NCBI GenBank assembly: GCA_028386065.3
Contig: JAKUCV010002329.1
Coordinates: forward strand, 62,001-126,000
Direction: 5' to 3'
Length of the DNA: 64,000 bases
Source of the DNA: Turnera subulata
Lineage: Eukaryota > Streptophyta > Magnoliopsida > Malpighiales > Passifloraceae
Shown here: one piece after another, positions 48,015-59,689 of the stretch
Layout: every line of letters starts with the position of its first letter
Numbering within the stretch: position 1 is the stretch's first letter
Notes under the pieces: model-generated
The model's database searches: none
The model's input: only the letters and a program-made list of their open reading frames with translations
What the model was told of the DNA's origin: nothing
Position numbers and translations under genes: made by a program

Positions 48015-48698
48015 ATGCCTGCTCCCTCATTAGTTTTCTTCGTCGAATGTGCCAATCTGGGCAGAAGGAATCGTCTAGCCTACAGCATGGTCAACGAACG
48101 TGCTGAAGAACTACCGAACGAGCTCGGCAGAATGCCCCGACTGGTCTTCGTCGACGAGCTCTACTCATCGCGGTTCTTCGTCACTCCAATGGAAGAGGTG
48201 TTCTTCCTAGAGGATCGCGGCACTCTGAGGACCTCCTACTACGGATCGGCCAACTCCATCATGTTCTTCATCTCTGAGAGGCTACAAGAGTTCAACCTGG
48301 AGTCCACTTGCCACTTCCTGGAGCAAGGCAGCTACTACCAACTCTCGATGACGGCCCAGAGCATGCCTAGAGTATCTCATCTGCCCGTAACTTGGCCCAA
48401 GGCCCGACTACTGGTGTGGAACTGCAGAGGAGTTGCAAGGCGTTCCCAGGAGTTCTCGCGTACGCTGAGGGACCTGAAGAACCAATACAAACCGAACATG
48501 GTTCTTCTGACGGAGACCCAGTGGCAACCTCAAGACGATCACGGTCTCATCCCACTCCGGTTCCCTCAAGCTAACTGGTTCGAGCTTCCTGGTCAGGACG
48601 GTAGAGGCGGCATGTGGTTCTCGTGGAGCGACACCATCCAAGTCAACATCAACAATGACCCCACTAGCTTCCGTGTCAACGTCGTTCCAAGGCGTTAA
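48015..48698 (+). CDS. Element C antisense ORF2 with partial LINE-type endonuclease domain
   Basis: A 227-residue open frame from ATG 48015 (the frame stays open upstream to 47919). The first half, with PSLVFFVECANLGRRNRLAY, LPNELGRMPRLVFVDELY and SANSIMFFISERLQEF, matches nothing I know. The second half (about residues 128-227) begins KARLLVWNCRGVARRSQEF, has LLTETQW and GGMWFSWSD, and resembles the first third of the endonuclease/exonuclease/phosphatase domain of plant LINE ORF2. The metal-binding Asn (135-139, WNCRG) and catalytic Glu (LLTET, 164-168) are present. The frame stops before the later catalytic Asp/His blocks, so it should not be an active nuclease. Codons from 48015 on are strongly GC-rich at third positions, a sign of real coding history. 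Confidence 0.65.
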   Translation: MPAPSLVFFVECANLGRRNRLAYSMVNERAEELPNELGRMPRLVFVDELYSSRFFVTPMEEVFFLEDRGTLRTSYYGSANSIMFFISERLQEFNLESTCHFLEQGSYYQLSMTAQSMPRVSHLPVTWPKARLLVWNCRGVARRSQEFSRTLRDLKNQYKPNMVLLTETQWQPQDDHGLIPLRFPQANWFELPGQDGRGGMWFSWSDTIQVNINNDPTSFRVNVVPRR

Positions 48699-48955
48699 AT
48701 GTATTTTAATTTTTATTTTTATAAAATATTAATGTAATATTTCTCGTTGTAATATCAATATTAGCAATATTAATAATATTTGTATTTCCGCTTAATTATG
48801 GCATCATTTACCTCTTATGTGTATATTCTGCGACAGCTGGCGTCCCTTGACTGGTTCCATAATGCACTAACTAAATGATATAAAATAATAAACAACTGGA
48901 GCGAACTATGCAAACAAGACAACAAACACACAAAGACTTCCCAACAAGACCTAAC

Positions 48956-48971
48956 GCCCGTTCCGCTACCA
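48956..48971 (-). promoter_or_regulatory. Primer binding site of element C
   Basis: The minus strand reads TGGTAGCGGAACGGGC three bases after the 5' LTR, starting with the TGG that pairs with a tRNA CCA end. The first ten bases equal those of the SIRE site at 22078-22092. Confidence 0.6.
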
Positions 48972-48974
48972 AAA

Positions 48975-51848
48975 TGAAACGCCCCGACTCGTATTTACTG
49001 TACACAGTAAACACATGCCGGAACTGTGACAACCCAACCCAACAAAGCCCAGCATACAGTGTGTACAACAGATATCCAGGCTCAATAGCCCATAATAAAA
49101 ACAACAATAATAATTCAACCTGCCCAATGGCCCAATAATATCAATAAAATGCACAGCGGAAGACTTAACAACTCACATAAACACTGTATGCGACATAGAT
49201 GCAAACTATGGATCCCAGCCCTGTCCAAGGGATAACGCCGCAACCTGTCTGGAATGCACCAATCTTGTACCAAAAGTAACTCATCCTACGGGATGAAAGC
49301 CCGCATGTGAGGGGTGAGTCCGAAGTGCCACCGACGAAGGAAAGACAATCAATATGAACACTAAAATTACTCAAGTCGAAAACACAGGCTAAACAGCTCA
49401 ACCAAAAGACTTGATCCAAAACCGGTCCAAGACCAAAAAAGACTCAAATAAAATCCAATTTTCCAATTTTATCTTTCCGGGCCCCGTCACGGACAAGCTA
49501 GCGGTCAGAACTGGTTATCAACACATTCCGTGTGCCAGACCAAATCCAGAGAACCCAGGGATCGACATCCCAAAAATACGAACCTAGGGATAAACATCCC
49601 AAAAATAATCACGGGATAGACATCCCAAGCATAGACATGCTTATCATAAGAACCCAGGTCAAGGCCACCACGAAACAGTCTTAAACCATCGAATCGTACC
49701 ACTACCTATCACGTGACAATTATATTACCGTCGTCAAAATAAAATCACAGGGATCGACATCCCTAACCAAAATACCGGGATAGACATCCCTATCCAAACC
49801 AAGGATTGACATCCTTATCTCAATTTATTATTTAACCATTATACTCTATACCAAAAATACTCAAGGATAAACATCCAAAATTCAAAGCACGGGGATAAAC
49901 ATCCCAAAAACCAAAACAAAGCACTGGGATAAACATCCCGACAACAATCAAGGTAAACACAGTACTCAACAACACAATAATCCAACAAACACAATAACCG
50001 AGTAATATAGGCACATATCGAAGGAAACCCATCCTCACCTTGGCCGATTACTCAACTCTGGAAACAATGACCGGTCCGACGCCGGCTCCTCGGGAAATCG
50101 CCCGATATCCAAACCTATACCACAAAACAATATACACTCACATAAATGCACATAATCGGTATACTATGATGCCCAAACTGCGAAATTACCCATCCCGGTT
50201 CTTATCCTTTATTATTTCTATTTACCGAAAATATTTTACCGTACGTATATCTGAATATAATTTCGGTACCATACTTTAATTAAAACTCTTTTCAAAATAA
50301 TTTCATAAATAACTATAATTTTCCAAAGTTATAATCACCATAGTTTTTCCAGAAAAATAATCACCTGTTTATAATTTTCAGAAAATATTTATATAGCATT
50401 TATCTTTTTCTCAATAGATAATAATATTTCCAACACAAAACATAATTAACTTTAATTTACAAAGTACATATATATATATAATTTCCATAACCATAATTTC
50501 CAGACGAAAATAATATACCTATTAATTTTTCAGAAATTAAGTTCATGGTATATATATTTTTTTCCAATTGATAATAGTTTCCAAAACAAAACTTAATTAT
50601 TTATCAAAGTAAATATATTTATATTTTTCTAAAAATACCAGAATTAAATTGAACATATTTTTCTCAAAGTAATTGTATAATTTTTTTTCCAAAATTATAT
50701 ATCAAATTATGAATAATAAATATATATATATAAATATAGTTTTTTTAAAAAAAATAACTGGACTAGGCCAAGTCCAAGCGCAGCCCAAGGCAGAGCCCAG
50801 GATCCCAAGCCCAAGCGCGCCCAGACCAGCCCAGGCCCGTTACTATTCCCAGCCCGGATGGCATCCGGGTCAGCCCGACCAAAGTCTCGACCCGATAGCA
50901 GAAACGGGTTGCTCACCTAGGGTTCGGCGATGGCGGCGTGACGACAAGCGCAAGGGAGGACAACGAGCTCACCAAAGGAAGCGGCGGATGCAGGCGACTC
51001 CCTGGGCGGTGGAAGCTCGGCGCGAGGAGGCGCGGTGGCTGAGCAGAGGCGCGGGTAGCTGGATCCGCGGGTCTGCAGCTCGGGTCGACGGCGTGTCACC
51101 TTACGTCAGACAGCGGAAGAGCTCGGGGCCGACGGGGGTGAGGTCGCGACGGCCCTGCGAGCACGGAGGTGGTGGCGGTGTAGCGTGCAGCGGCGGCGAA
51201 CGGCTCGACGTGTACAGTGGAGGGGCGCTCCGGGGGTGACGAACTGTTCACCTCCATTTTTTTCCTGTTTCTGAATTTTCTTAATTTCTATTTTCTGATT
51301 TTCTTTTCTTTTCTTTTCTTTTTCTTTCATTTTTTTTCTTTCTCTTTTTTTTCTGTTTCAAATTTTTTTCTTCCTTCCTTCCCTCTTTTTTTCCGGCTCT
51401 TATATTTTTTTCTATTCTATTTTTTTTCTTCTTTTTCTTTTTCTCTCTTTTTTCTTTTCTCTCTTTTTCTCTCCTTTCTTTTTTTTTCTTCTTCCTCTCC
51501 TCCTCCGGCTGCCTCCTTCTTTTATAATGGAAAAATTACTATTTATCATGTGAACCAATAATAAAATTCGTCTGTATTACGGGCGAGTCCGGCCCGGACC
51601 AGAAAATAACTGATACCCCCTTAGTTATTTTTCGGTGTGATTTTCCGAGAAATTCCGAAACCCGAAAAATACCAACTTAGTTCCAAAAAATCCGCGGGAA
51701 AATCACGAGCGCGGGAAAACCCTCGGTTTCGAAAAACGACGCTCGATTTATCTTGAATTAATTACCCAAGATTAATTCAACAGTAAATCACGGTAAAAAG
51801 ACTTTTATAGTCCCGGTAAAAATCAAAAATTTTACCCGGGCTGTTACA
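48975..51848 (-). repeat. 5' LTR of element C
   Basis: Partner of 43794-46642, 2874 bp. It begins TGAAACGCCCCGACTCG and ends CTGTTACA in window order. It carries the better-preserved copy of the hairpin array and the 40 bp segment (51119-51158) lost from the other LTR. Confidence 0.93.
49558..49939. repeat. Hairpin array in 5' LTR of C
   Basis: Ten inverted repeats in 382 bp. GGGAT/ATCCC stems are at 49558-49571, 49587-49600, 49613-49626, 49750-49763, 49777-49790, 49892-49905 and 49926-49939. AAGCAT/ATGCTT is at 49627-49642, AAGGAT/ATCCTT at 49801-49816 and GGAT/ATCC at 49865-49876. Loops are always four bases ending AC. The stem bases change in complementary pairs. Confidence 0.92.
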
Positions 51849-51853
51849 CAAAG

Positions 51854-53214
51854 GGGCCTTCCGCCCAGCAATGGGGCATTAGTAATCACTACTCGCATAA
51901 CAAACTTACTTACCATCACCTAAGCATTCCTAAACCAATTTTTTCTCCTTTGCAGCCTTTAGGCCTCTTAGAACCATAGTCCCTGTTTTAACCACAGAAT
52001 TAGACATCACAATCAATTCACAGCAGTAATAGCTTGTGAAGTACAATCCCACCCACAATACTTATCTTTTCTCAATTCGGGCAGAAGCTGCCCTGCACTA
52101 CCAGAGAGTTAACCGAGCCGAAAGGCGCACCTACAGACAGAAATAGCTTTGGGAATCCACATATAAATTGTAGCCCTATCTCTTAGCTTTCTAAATCCAC
52201 CAAGATATGTCTCCTACGCCAACTTGGGGTCATGCAGCAGGTCTGCTGTAGAACAGTGAATTTTGAGAGTGCATAACTCTCTCAGTTCGGCTCCAAAAAT
52301 AGAAAAATCAATGCCTATGGAAAGATATGGAAGTTATCTAACTTTTAGCTTTTGTTTCACTCAATTCCAATCGGTAGTTTGGCCGGAATCACCTTTTTAG
52401 TGGGCAAAGGTCAATCTGCCCGAGAGCAGAAGCACCCTAGCCTCACCTCTCTTTCTCTCTTCTTTCCCTCTCTTTCTCTTCTCTCTCTCTAGCACGTATT
52501 GGATCTGGATGAAATGGGTGAGAGGTGCTTACTTTAACCTCTTAATGCATGGGCAAGTAGGTGAGTATGTACCCACTTGCCACCTCTTGCCACCACTTGG
52601 TGCCACTTGCCCCAAAAGTGCCACCTCGTGCTTGTTTTCCTCCAATTAAATTGTGACACCCGACCTACTAGCTTGCACTTCAAAGGCCACAGCAGCTTAT
52701 TCCCGAGCCATATGGCTTATTCTCATTGGTCGGTTTGGCCAATTATGCATTTACCCTCATCGAGCCCAATTGTACACCGTCGGGCGCACCAATGCCCTCC
52801 TTGTGCACCATTTCGCACCAACTCGAGCCAACCGATAACTCCCTTGAACAATTGTACATCTAATGCACCTATTACACCATATAATCACATTTCCATCATT
52901 AATCATCATTTATCGACCATTTAGATAAGTCGAGCACTCGGAACACCAAATTAGGCCAACCGTGCCATCAAGTCACTACTAACCTATATGTGTGCTCTAG
53001 GCCAAGCCAACACACTCCATTACCCTCAAACCAACACCAGCACATACTACTAAACCTAAACTCACACTAACGTCTACACCAACACCATTAATGTCACCCA
53101 TAAATTACTAAAGACACGATCCAGCTAATACGAACGTTCTTAGAGGACAAACTACAGCCTGCTCTCATCATGTAAACTCTTCTTTAAGCTCTAGGGTATA
53201 CCTGGGGTATCACA
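51854..53214 (-). other. Second part of element B
   Basis: Non-coding LTR-like sequence that continues 43793 once element C and one target duplicate are removed. It has a CTCTCT-rich stretch near 52450-52490. No gene is recognised. Confidence 0.65.
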
Positions 53215-53237
53215 CAAAGTTTAAGTTTGAGGAGATT

Positions 53238-54019
53238 CGATGTGCTCCAAAATTACGCATTTTTTACGATGGTTTTGAATGACTTTTACTATATTTTCTA
53301 TGTTAATTATATGTATATAGTACTTCAATTTTTCTGATTAAGTGTTTTTATCATGAATAAATCATTTTTATTAAAGAATGAAAGCTTTTTAGCCAAGTTT
53401 GGAAACCAAGCCCAATTTAAAAAATTTTCTGTAGTGAGCACAGCTGAGTACTTTGGAGATTATGGGAGATCTAGGGATCTAAATCAAGTGAGACTAATTG
53501 GAGACCAAATTAGACTTCCACAGCTTTTCATGGAAATAAAATTCATAATTTTTGGACTCGTCTACAAGGAGCAGTAATTATTTCAATCCAGCCCAAGATG
53601 CAGATTTTTCTTTGCCGGCCCAGGCCCAGTATATCTTGAGCTACATACGTCCAATTAAGGAGAGCCTTGTATGTATAGAAAGCTGAGAGAATTATCTAGA
53701 ACTTTTTGAAAGAGCCCAACACCCAGTTCAGACGACATCTAGGTGCAAAGTGACATGCAATTTTCGGGTCAGAAAACAGGTAAAAGTCCAACTTGGAGTG
53801 CAAGTCAAGAATTCCATTACCATTCAAACAAGGAGTCCCCAACCGACTTCCAGTTGCAAAACCAGTATAAAAGACCCCTTGGGGTGTCATATTCAAAAGG
53901 CAGAAGTCAAAGGGCAAAGCACTACCAAATTGGTTAGTTATTAGGTTACACACACCAGTAGGGTTAGGGTTTCTACTCTTTCTGATCCACTAGGTCGTGC
54001 CGAATTCCTCATCCAATTT
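53238..54019 (+). repeat. Right LTR of element A, first part
   Basis: Aligns with 32375-33215. The preceding GTTTGAGGAGATTC (to 53237) is A's polypurine tract. The first base is C instead of T. A TATA box equivalent to that of the left LTR is near 53870. Confidence 0.9.
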
Positions 54020-55320
54020 TGATGTGCATGTAATTATGCATATTTTACAGCTCACACTGTCGTCTTTTGGCCTTGTTTTCATCCATTATTCTTGCATTTA
54101 GGTATCAAATCACTTCTTTTACCATCAAAACTACCTTTCCTCATCCCTGGTTTCTTTCAGGTGTATTTTGGTACAATTTGGAGCGTATTTGACGATTTTT
54201 GGTTTAGCAGTGCCGCTGCTAGTACAAATGGTCCAGACTGTCAACAGCGACACTGTCGGTATGAAGCTTCAAATCAGAACTTTATTTTTGACGAATTCCT
54301 TCTACGTCTTAGGAGCTTGAAGTCGGTGCATTTGGAAGTTCCCTCTTTGGAAAGAAGTTTATTTTTGCCAGTTTTATGAAGATTCCTTATTCTCCAAGAT
54401 TTAGGGTTTTTAATTGAGGCTATATAAATATGAAGAGATAAAACCCTAACGACATACGAGATCTACTGGAAGAAGTCGGCAACAAGTTTTGAAGGCTGAA
54501 GAAAAGTGACTCTTTTTAGATTTTCTCAATTGTAATGTCGAAAATCATGTTTTTACTATTCCTTAATTTCTCCATAAACTAAATCTTCTATCTAGGTTCA
54601 AGGGATGTAGCTACAGAATCATGTTTGGTTTATAATTTAGTTTCTGGTTTTCTTTGATTCATTTCTATCTTGATTTGATATAGAGAGTTTAATAGTGTCC
54701 ACGGCCTGATCACCCGAAAACACTACCTTAGACGACTTAGTGACGGACCTAACGGTGAAACTAGGAACACAGAACGTGCTATATCAGACCTCTACCTTAC
54801 CAGCTGTCGAAAGAAGTTTTTAGAGTAGTTGAGGATAACAGCGCCTTGCTTAGAGACACTGCGCCCTAGGAAAGAGCTTCACTAGCAAAAGCGGGCTGTT
54901 CAAAACTAGGGTAGGTTTGTTTCTGTACGTGACCATAGTAATAAACACTTCAAGTCAGGTTTCCCTTCAAGATAGGCGAGTTAAAGCATTAGAACACTGG
55001 TTTGTAGTCTGACAGTGACGCTGTAGTGAACCCCCGGAAAACCTATGTTTCCATCACTGCATTTTTTACCTCCAGATTTCGATCTTAGCTGATCTACTCT
55101 GCTTTAATTTACTGCCGATTTAATTCACTCTTTTATTTATTGTTTATTTAGTTTATTAATTGCGAACACTGCTCTCAAATCTCGGTATATTTACTTTTCT
55201 ATTTATTATTAGTCTAATCAATTGAGGAGTGCTAAGGACAGTGTTATTTTCCAGTCATTATGAATCGACCTTGTTTACTACAGCAACGCTGTATACTTGC
55301 AGCACGTTTTGCGACGAACA
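54020..55320 (+). repeat. Left LTR of element D
   Basis: 1301 bp from TGATGTGCATG to GCGACGAACA. A TATA box, CTATATAAATA, lies near 54420-54430. Its last 287 bp reappear at 62042-62328. Confidence 0.9.
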
Positions 55321-55326
55321 AGTTTT

Positions 55327-55343
55327 TGGCGCCGTTGCCGAGG
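55327..55343 (+). promoter_or_regulatory. Primer binding site of element D
   Basis: TGGCGCCGTTGCCGAGG follows the LTR after six bases and matches the tRNA-Asp complement TGGCGCCGTTGCCGGGG with one change, as in Athila. Confidence 0.85.
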
Positions 55344-55578
55344 ACTGCGCTAAATAATACTACTTAGTGTTTTCGATTGGTTAGGCTTTCTTTGTTTTCT
55401 AATCCATTTTGCTTTCTTGTGGCAGGATATTGACAGCACCGCTGTTGACTCTCTAGCAGTGTATGCAAACTAAGAGCCAGCATCCCAAGCTACTCCATAT
55501 TCCTGATATCGAAGGCGATGGGGAAACCGCAGGAAAGCAAGGCAACAAAAAGCAGCTCAAACCGTTGAGTCATCAACA

Positions 55579-57000
55579 ATGGCCGGTATTAATCCTCCAC
55601 ACAATGGCCGGGATGCTGATGGTAACATCATCAACCCCCCACCCGGCCAGGATGACCTACCAAGGAATGATGAAGGCAATATCATCAATCCTGTAGGCCC
55701 GAGGAACCAGCAGCGTCAGTATCAGCATGCTGTTGCCCATGACATTGTCGATCCTTTCGCCAACATCCCCAATCTGCCAATCAACCAGCTTATGCGACCT
55801 CGCCATACAGAACCTACTGGAGCAATAGCACCATTTAATAATGATCAACCCTATGAGCTCAGAACCAACTTAGTTCAAATGGTGCAGAACAAGCAGTTTG
55901 GAGGATCGGCACTGGAGGACCCCAACCAGCACTTGGAGGACTTTCTGGATATCTGTGCCACCACCAGGATTCAGGGGTGTTCTGAAGATGCCAAGAAGCT
56001 TCATCTTTTCAAATTTTCTCTCAGGAATGGAGCCAAGAGAAGGCTGAAAACTCCGCCAGCAAACAGTATCACCACCTGGGGGTAAATGGAAGAAGCGTTC
56101 CTGAAGAAATATTTCCCTGATACAAAGATGGACGAGCTTCATGGGCAAATCTGCAACTTCACGTAGAAATATGATGAAACAATGGTGCAAGCATGGGAGA
56201 GATTCCAAGATTTAATCCAGCGTTGCCCTGCTCATATGGTGTACCCGCCAGCGCTGCTGGGGATCTTCTATCGCGCCATGTCACCTGAGGACAGGCGCAC
56301 TCTCAATGCTGCAGCACCTGATGGGAAGTTTAAGCATGCACCGTATGAAGATGCCAAGAGAATCATGTTTAGTCTTGAAGATGATGATGAGCTGTGCTGC
56401 AGTGCAAGGGGTGTGCATCATGTTGATAAGACTATCAATATTGAGGCCCAACTTGCTGCCATATCCAAGCAACTAAAAGACTTGACCACCAAGCTGGTGC
56501 AACCAGTGGCTCAGGTACAACCTATTGCCCAATATAGTATCTATGAAATTTGCAGTGGCCCTCACTCTTTCCTTGAGTGTCCTGAGAATAATTCGGAGGA
56601 GGCGAATTTCATTGACCGCTGCCCAAACCAATCCTACAACACAATCAGGGATATAATCAAGGGTGGCGTCAAAATTCCAATCCAAATTACCAGCAGCAGC
56701 AGTGGCAAGGAGGGCAGCAAGGAAATTCCTCGGATCTGATGGGGATGATGAAGCAGTATTGGAGGGACAGAGTCAGGACGATAAAGATTTGAGCCAGTTA
56801 AAAGCCCACAATAAGATGCTGGAGAATCAGTTTGCACAGTTTGTTGCCCAACAGCAGCCACCACAGGGCAGACTGCCAGGGCAACCAGAGGTTAATCCAA
56901 AAAGGGAATACAACGTTGTAACTCTGAGGAGTGGGAAAGAACTTCTAGACCCTACTTCTAAGACAGCAAAGGAGGCAGCATCCAAGTCTGAGGAGAAATA
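55579..57000 (+). pseudogene. Element D gag remnant
   Basis: The frame from ATG 55579 contains VQMVQNKQFGGSALEDPNQH, LHLFKFSLRNGAKRRLK and, after stops at 56084 and 56164, AWERFQDLIQRCPAHMVYP and FYRAMSPEDRRTLNAAAP. A Cys/His block, CSGPHSFLECP, is the zinc-knuckle equivalent. The remainder from 56740 is in another frame (KMLENQFAQFVAQQQPPQG, NVVTLRSGKEL) and ends with a TAA near 57000. Confidence 0.88.
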
Positions 57001-57019
57001 AGAGACAGCGCCCGAGCCA

Positions 57020-59131
57020 GTGACGCTGCCTGATGTTGTACCTAAGAAGAAGCCACTGCCTGTGCCTTACCAGCCTCCACTGCTATATCCACAGGTTTAT
57101 AGGAAGCACAAGCTCGAAGAACAGTACAGAAAATTTGTGAATATGCTTAGCGGCCTTTGGTTGGAAATCCCCTTCACCACTGTTCTCGACCAAATGCCCA
57201 CGTATGCAAAATTCCTGAAGAAGATCCTTACCAATAAGCGTATTATGGAGAAGCAAACAGTGGCCCTCACTGCCAGTTGCAGTGTTGTGCTGCAACAACA
57301 GATTCACACCCCGAAGCTGGGCGATCTATTGAGTATCTCTATACCTTGTGAAATTGGTACTCAGAATTTTAACAGAGCTCTTTGTGACTGAGGGTCCAGT
57401 GTGAGTTTGATTCCCTTGTTGGCAGCACATCAGCTAAATTTTGGGGAGATTAAGCCTACCCGCATAGTACTCCAGCTTGTCGATCGCTCCATCAAGTACC
57501 CCGTTGGTGTTTTGGGGGACGTTCCAGTAAAGATGGGGAAGTTCTACATCCCCGGTGATTTCGTCATTATGGACATGAAGCTCGATGACCAGACTCCAAT
57601 CATCCTAGGAAGGCCTTTATTAGCCACAGCGGGTGCACTACTTGATGCGAGAGATGGGAGTGTGACACTCCGAGTTGGGGAAGAGACGGTGGAGTTTAAT
57701 GTACAGAAGGCTATAAAGTCTGAGGTCCCTACTAATGCTTGCTATATGGTCCGAATCCTGAAAGAAGATTTGGAGGATATTGTTGTTGAAACAGCGCCCA
57801 CTGTCGGCACTATTGATGCATTATTAGCTTGCCTAGCTAATAGTGCGACACCTGATGATGAAGACCCTGCTGTAGGGGATGCAACTTACCTATTATCTAC
57901 CACTACTATTATACATCCCTCACATCAGGTGTTTGAAGTGCTCCAGCGACCAGGTGCAGATGCTGCCGCTCCGGCAGCCAAACTAGTAGAATTGAAGCCA
58001 CTTCCTTCCCACCTCAAGTATGATTTCCTTGGTCCTAATGATACTTTTCCTGTTATTATCAGTGTTGACCTTTCTGCAGGAGAGAGAGATGCTTTGTTGA
58101 CTGTGCTGAAGCAGCACCGCGCTACTATCGGATATACTATAGACGATATCAAGGGGATCAGCCCCTCTCTCTGCACACATCGCATCCCACTGGTGGAGGG
58201 ATACAAAGCCACGGTTGAGCACCAGAGGAGACTGAATGAGAACATGAAGGAGGTGGTCAAGAAGGAAATCCTCAAACTTCTTGACGTTGGGATCATCTAT
58301 CCGATCTCGGACAACACATGGGTGAGCCCTATGCACATGGTACCCAAGAAGGGAGGGATGACAGTGGTTCGTAATTCCAACAATGAGTTGATTCCTACCC
58401 GAACAGTGATGGGGTGGCGCATGTGCATCGACTACCGCAAGCTTAACAGCGCCACCTACAAGGACCACTTCCCCCTCCCTTTCATCGATCAGATGCTTGA
58501 GCGCCTCGCCAAGCATACCTATTTCTGCTATTTGGATGGGTACTCTGGTTTCTTCCAGATCCCCATCCATCCCGATGATCAGGAGAAGACTACCTTAACC
58601 TGCCCCTACGGTACGTTTGCATATAGGCGCATGCCGTTTGGTTTATGTAATGCGCCTGCTACTTTTCAGCGTTGCATGATGAGCATCTTTTCTGATTTCG
58701 TTGAGCATATCATGGAAGTTTTTATGGATGATTTTTCTGTTTATGGTACTTCATTTGATGATTGCTTGAGAAATCTAACCAAGGTACTGCAGTGCTGTGA
58801 GGAGACACACCTAGTGTTAAACTGGGAAAAGTATCACTTTATGGTAAGAGAGGGCATTATACTGGGACATTTAGTCTCAGCCCGTGGTATAAAGGTGGAT
58901 AAGGCAAAGATTGAGGTTATTGAAAAATTACCTTTACCCACCAGTGTTAAAGCTGTTCGTAGTTTTCTTGGCCATGCTGGTTTCTATCGACGCTTTATTA
59001 AGGATTTCTCGAAGAATGCAAAGCCTTTGACGAATCTTCTTAATAAAGATGTCGACTTTATATTTGATCAGTCTTGTTTAGATGCTTTTCGCAGGTTAAA
59101 ACCGGCACTGGTGACGGCACTGATCATGTAG
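57020..59131 (+). pseudogene. Element D protease and reverse transcriptase
   Basis: Protease: LDQMPTYAKFLKKILTNKR, then RALCD-stop-GSSVSL, where a TGA (57389-57391) sits inside the active-site block. From 57401 a 576-codon open frame runs to a TAG at 59129. It holds the rest of the protease (DQTPIILGRPLLATAGALLD) and a complete RT: VGIIYPISDNTWVSPMHMVP, CIDYRKLNSATYKDHFPLP, YAYRRMPFGL-type text, and FMDD at 58721-58732, the Athila form of YxDD. Apart from the terminal stops the RT domain is intact. Confidence 0.9.
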
Positions 59132-59520
59132 CCCCCTGATTGGACACTGCCATTTGAGATTATGACTGATGCCAGCAATCATGCAGTGGGTGCGGTGCTA
59201 GGACAGAGAAAAAATGGCAAGTTACACGCCATATACTATGCCAGCCGCACCCTTGATGATGCCCAACTAAATTATGCCACTACGGAGAAGGAGTTGCTAG
59301 CAATGGTGTTTGCCATTGATAAATTCCGGTCCTACCTTCTTGGGTCTAAGGTGAATGTCCACACCGATCATGCTGCCTTGAGATACCTACTGACCAAGAA
59401 GGAAGCCAAGCCTCGTCTTATCCGTTGGATTCTCCTCCTCCAAGAATTCGATTTGAAAATTGTGGATAAGAAGGGCACCGAGAATGTTGTAGCAGACCAT
59501 CTCTCGCGGCTTGTCCTAGA
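59132..59520 (+). pseudogene. Element D RNase H domain
   Basis: Follows the RT after one TAG stop. It contains [60 protein letters not shown] and [11 protein letters not shown], with the catalytic D, E and D visible. The frame is open to 59950. Confidence 0.9.
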
Positions 59521-59689
59521 CCAGGATTCTACACCACTGAGTGCACCTCCTATTAATGACCAGCTGCCTGATGAATACTTAGTCGCAACAGTGCACGCTG
59601 TCTGGGCGAACAGTGCCGCGGTTGCTACTTTTAAGCCCGATTTCCCTTGGTATGCATCATATGTTAACTACATTGTTTGTGGCGTGTTC

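Larger units (their letters stand above)
43794..51848 (-). mobile_element. Element C: non-autonomous LTR retrotransposon with antisense ORFs
   Basis: The LTRs are 2849 bp (43794-46642) and 2874 bp (48975-51848), flanked by CAAAG (43789-43793 and 51849-51853). Minus-strand text next to the left LTR (GGGGACGAAATTTTTTTAAG, then GTGGGTAGAC) is the conserved end of chromovirus pol plus polypurine tract, and TGGTAGCGGAAC next to the right LTR is a primer site, so the element reads leftwards. The 2.3 kb interior has no gag, protease, RT or integrase. It holds two open frames on the opposite strand instead. The layout is that of a large retrotransposon derivative (LARD) mobilised in trans. Confidence 0.88.
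42666..53214 (-). mobile_element. Element B: solo LTR, chromovirus-like, split by C
   Basis: B starts TGTCACGCCC and ends GGTATCACA. It is flanked by CAAAG at 42661-42665 and 53215-53219. Removing C leaves about 2.49 kb (42666-43793 plus 51854-53214) with no coding sequence and no second LTR, so it is best read as a solo LTR. Its end in minus orientation (GGGCGTGACA) resembles that of element C (GGGCGTTTCA), suggesting related chromovirus families. Confidence 0.75.
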
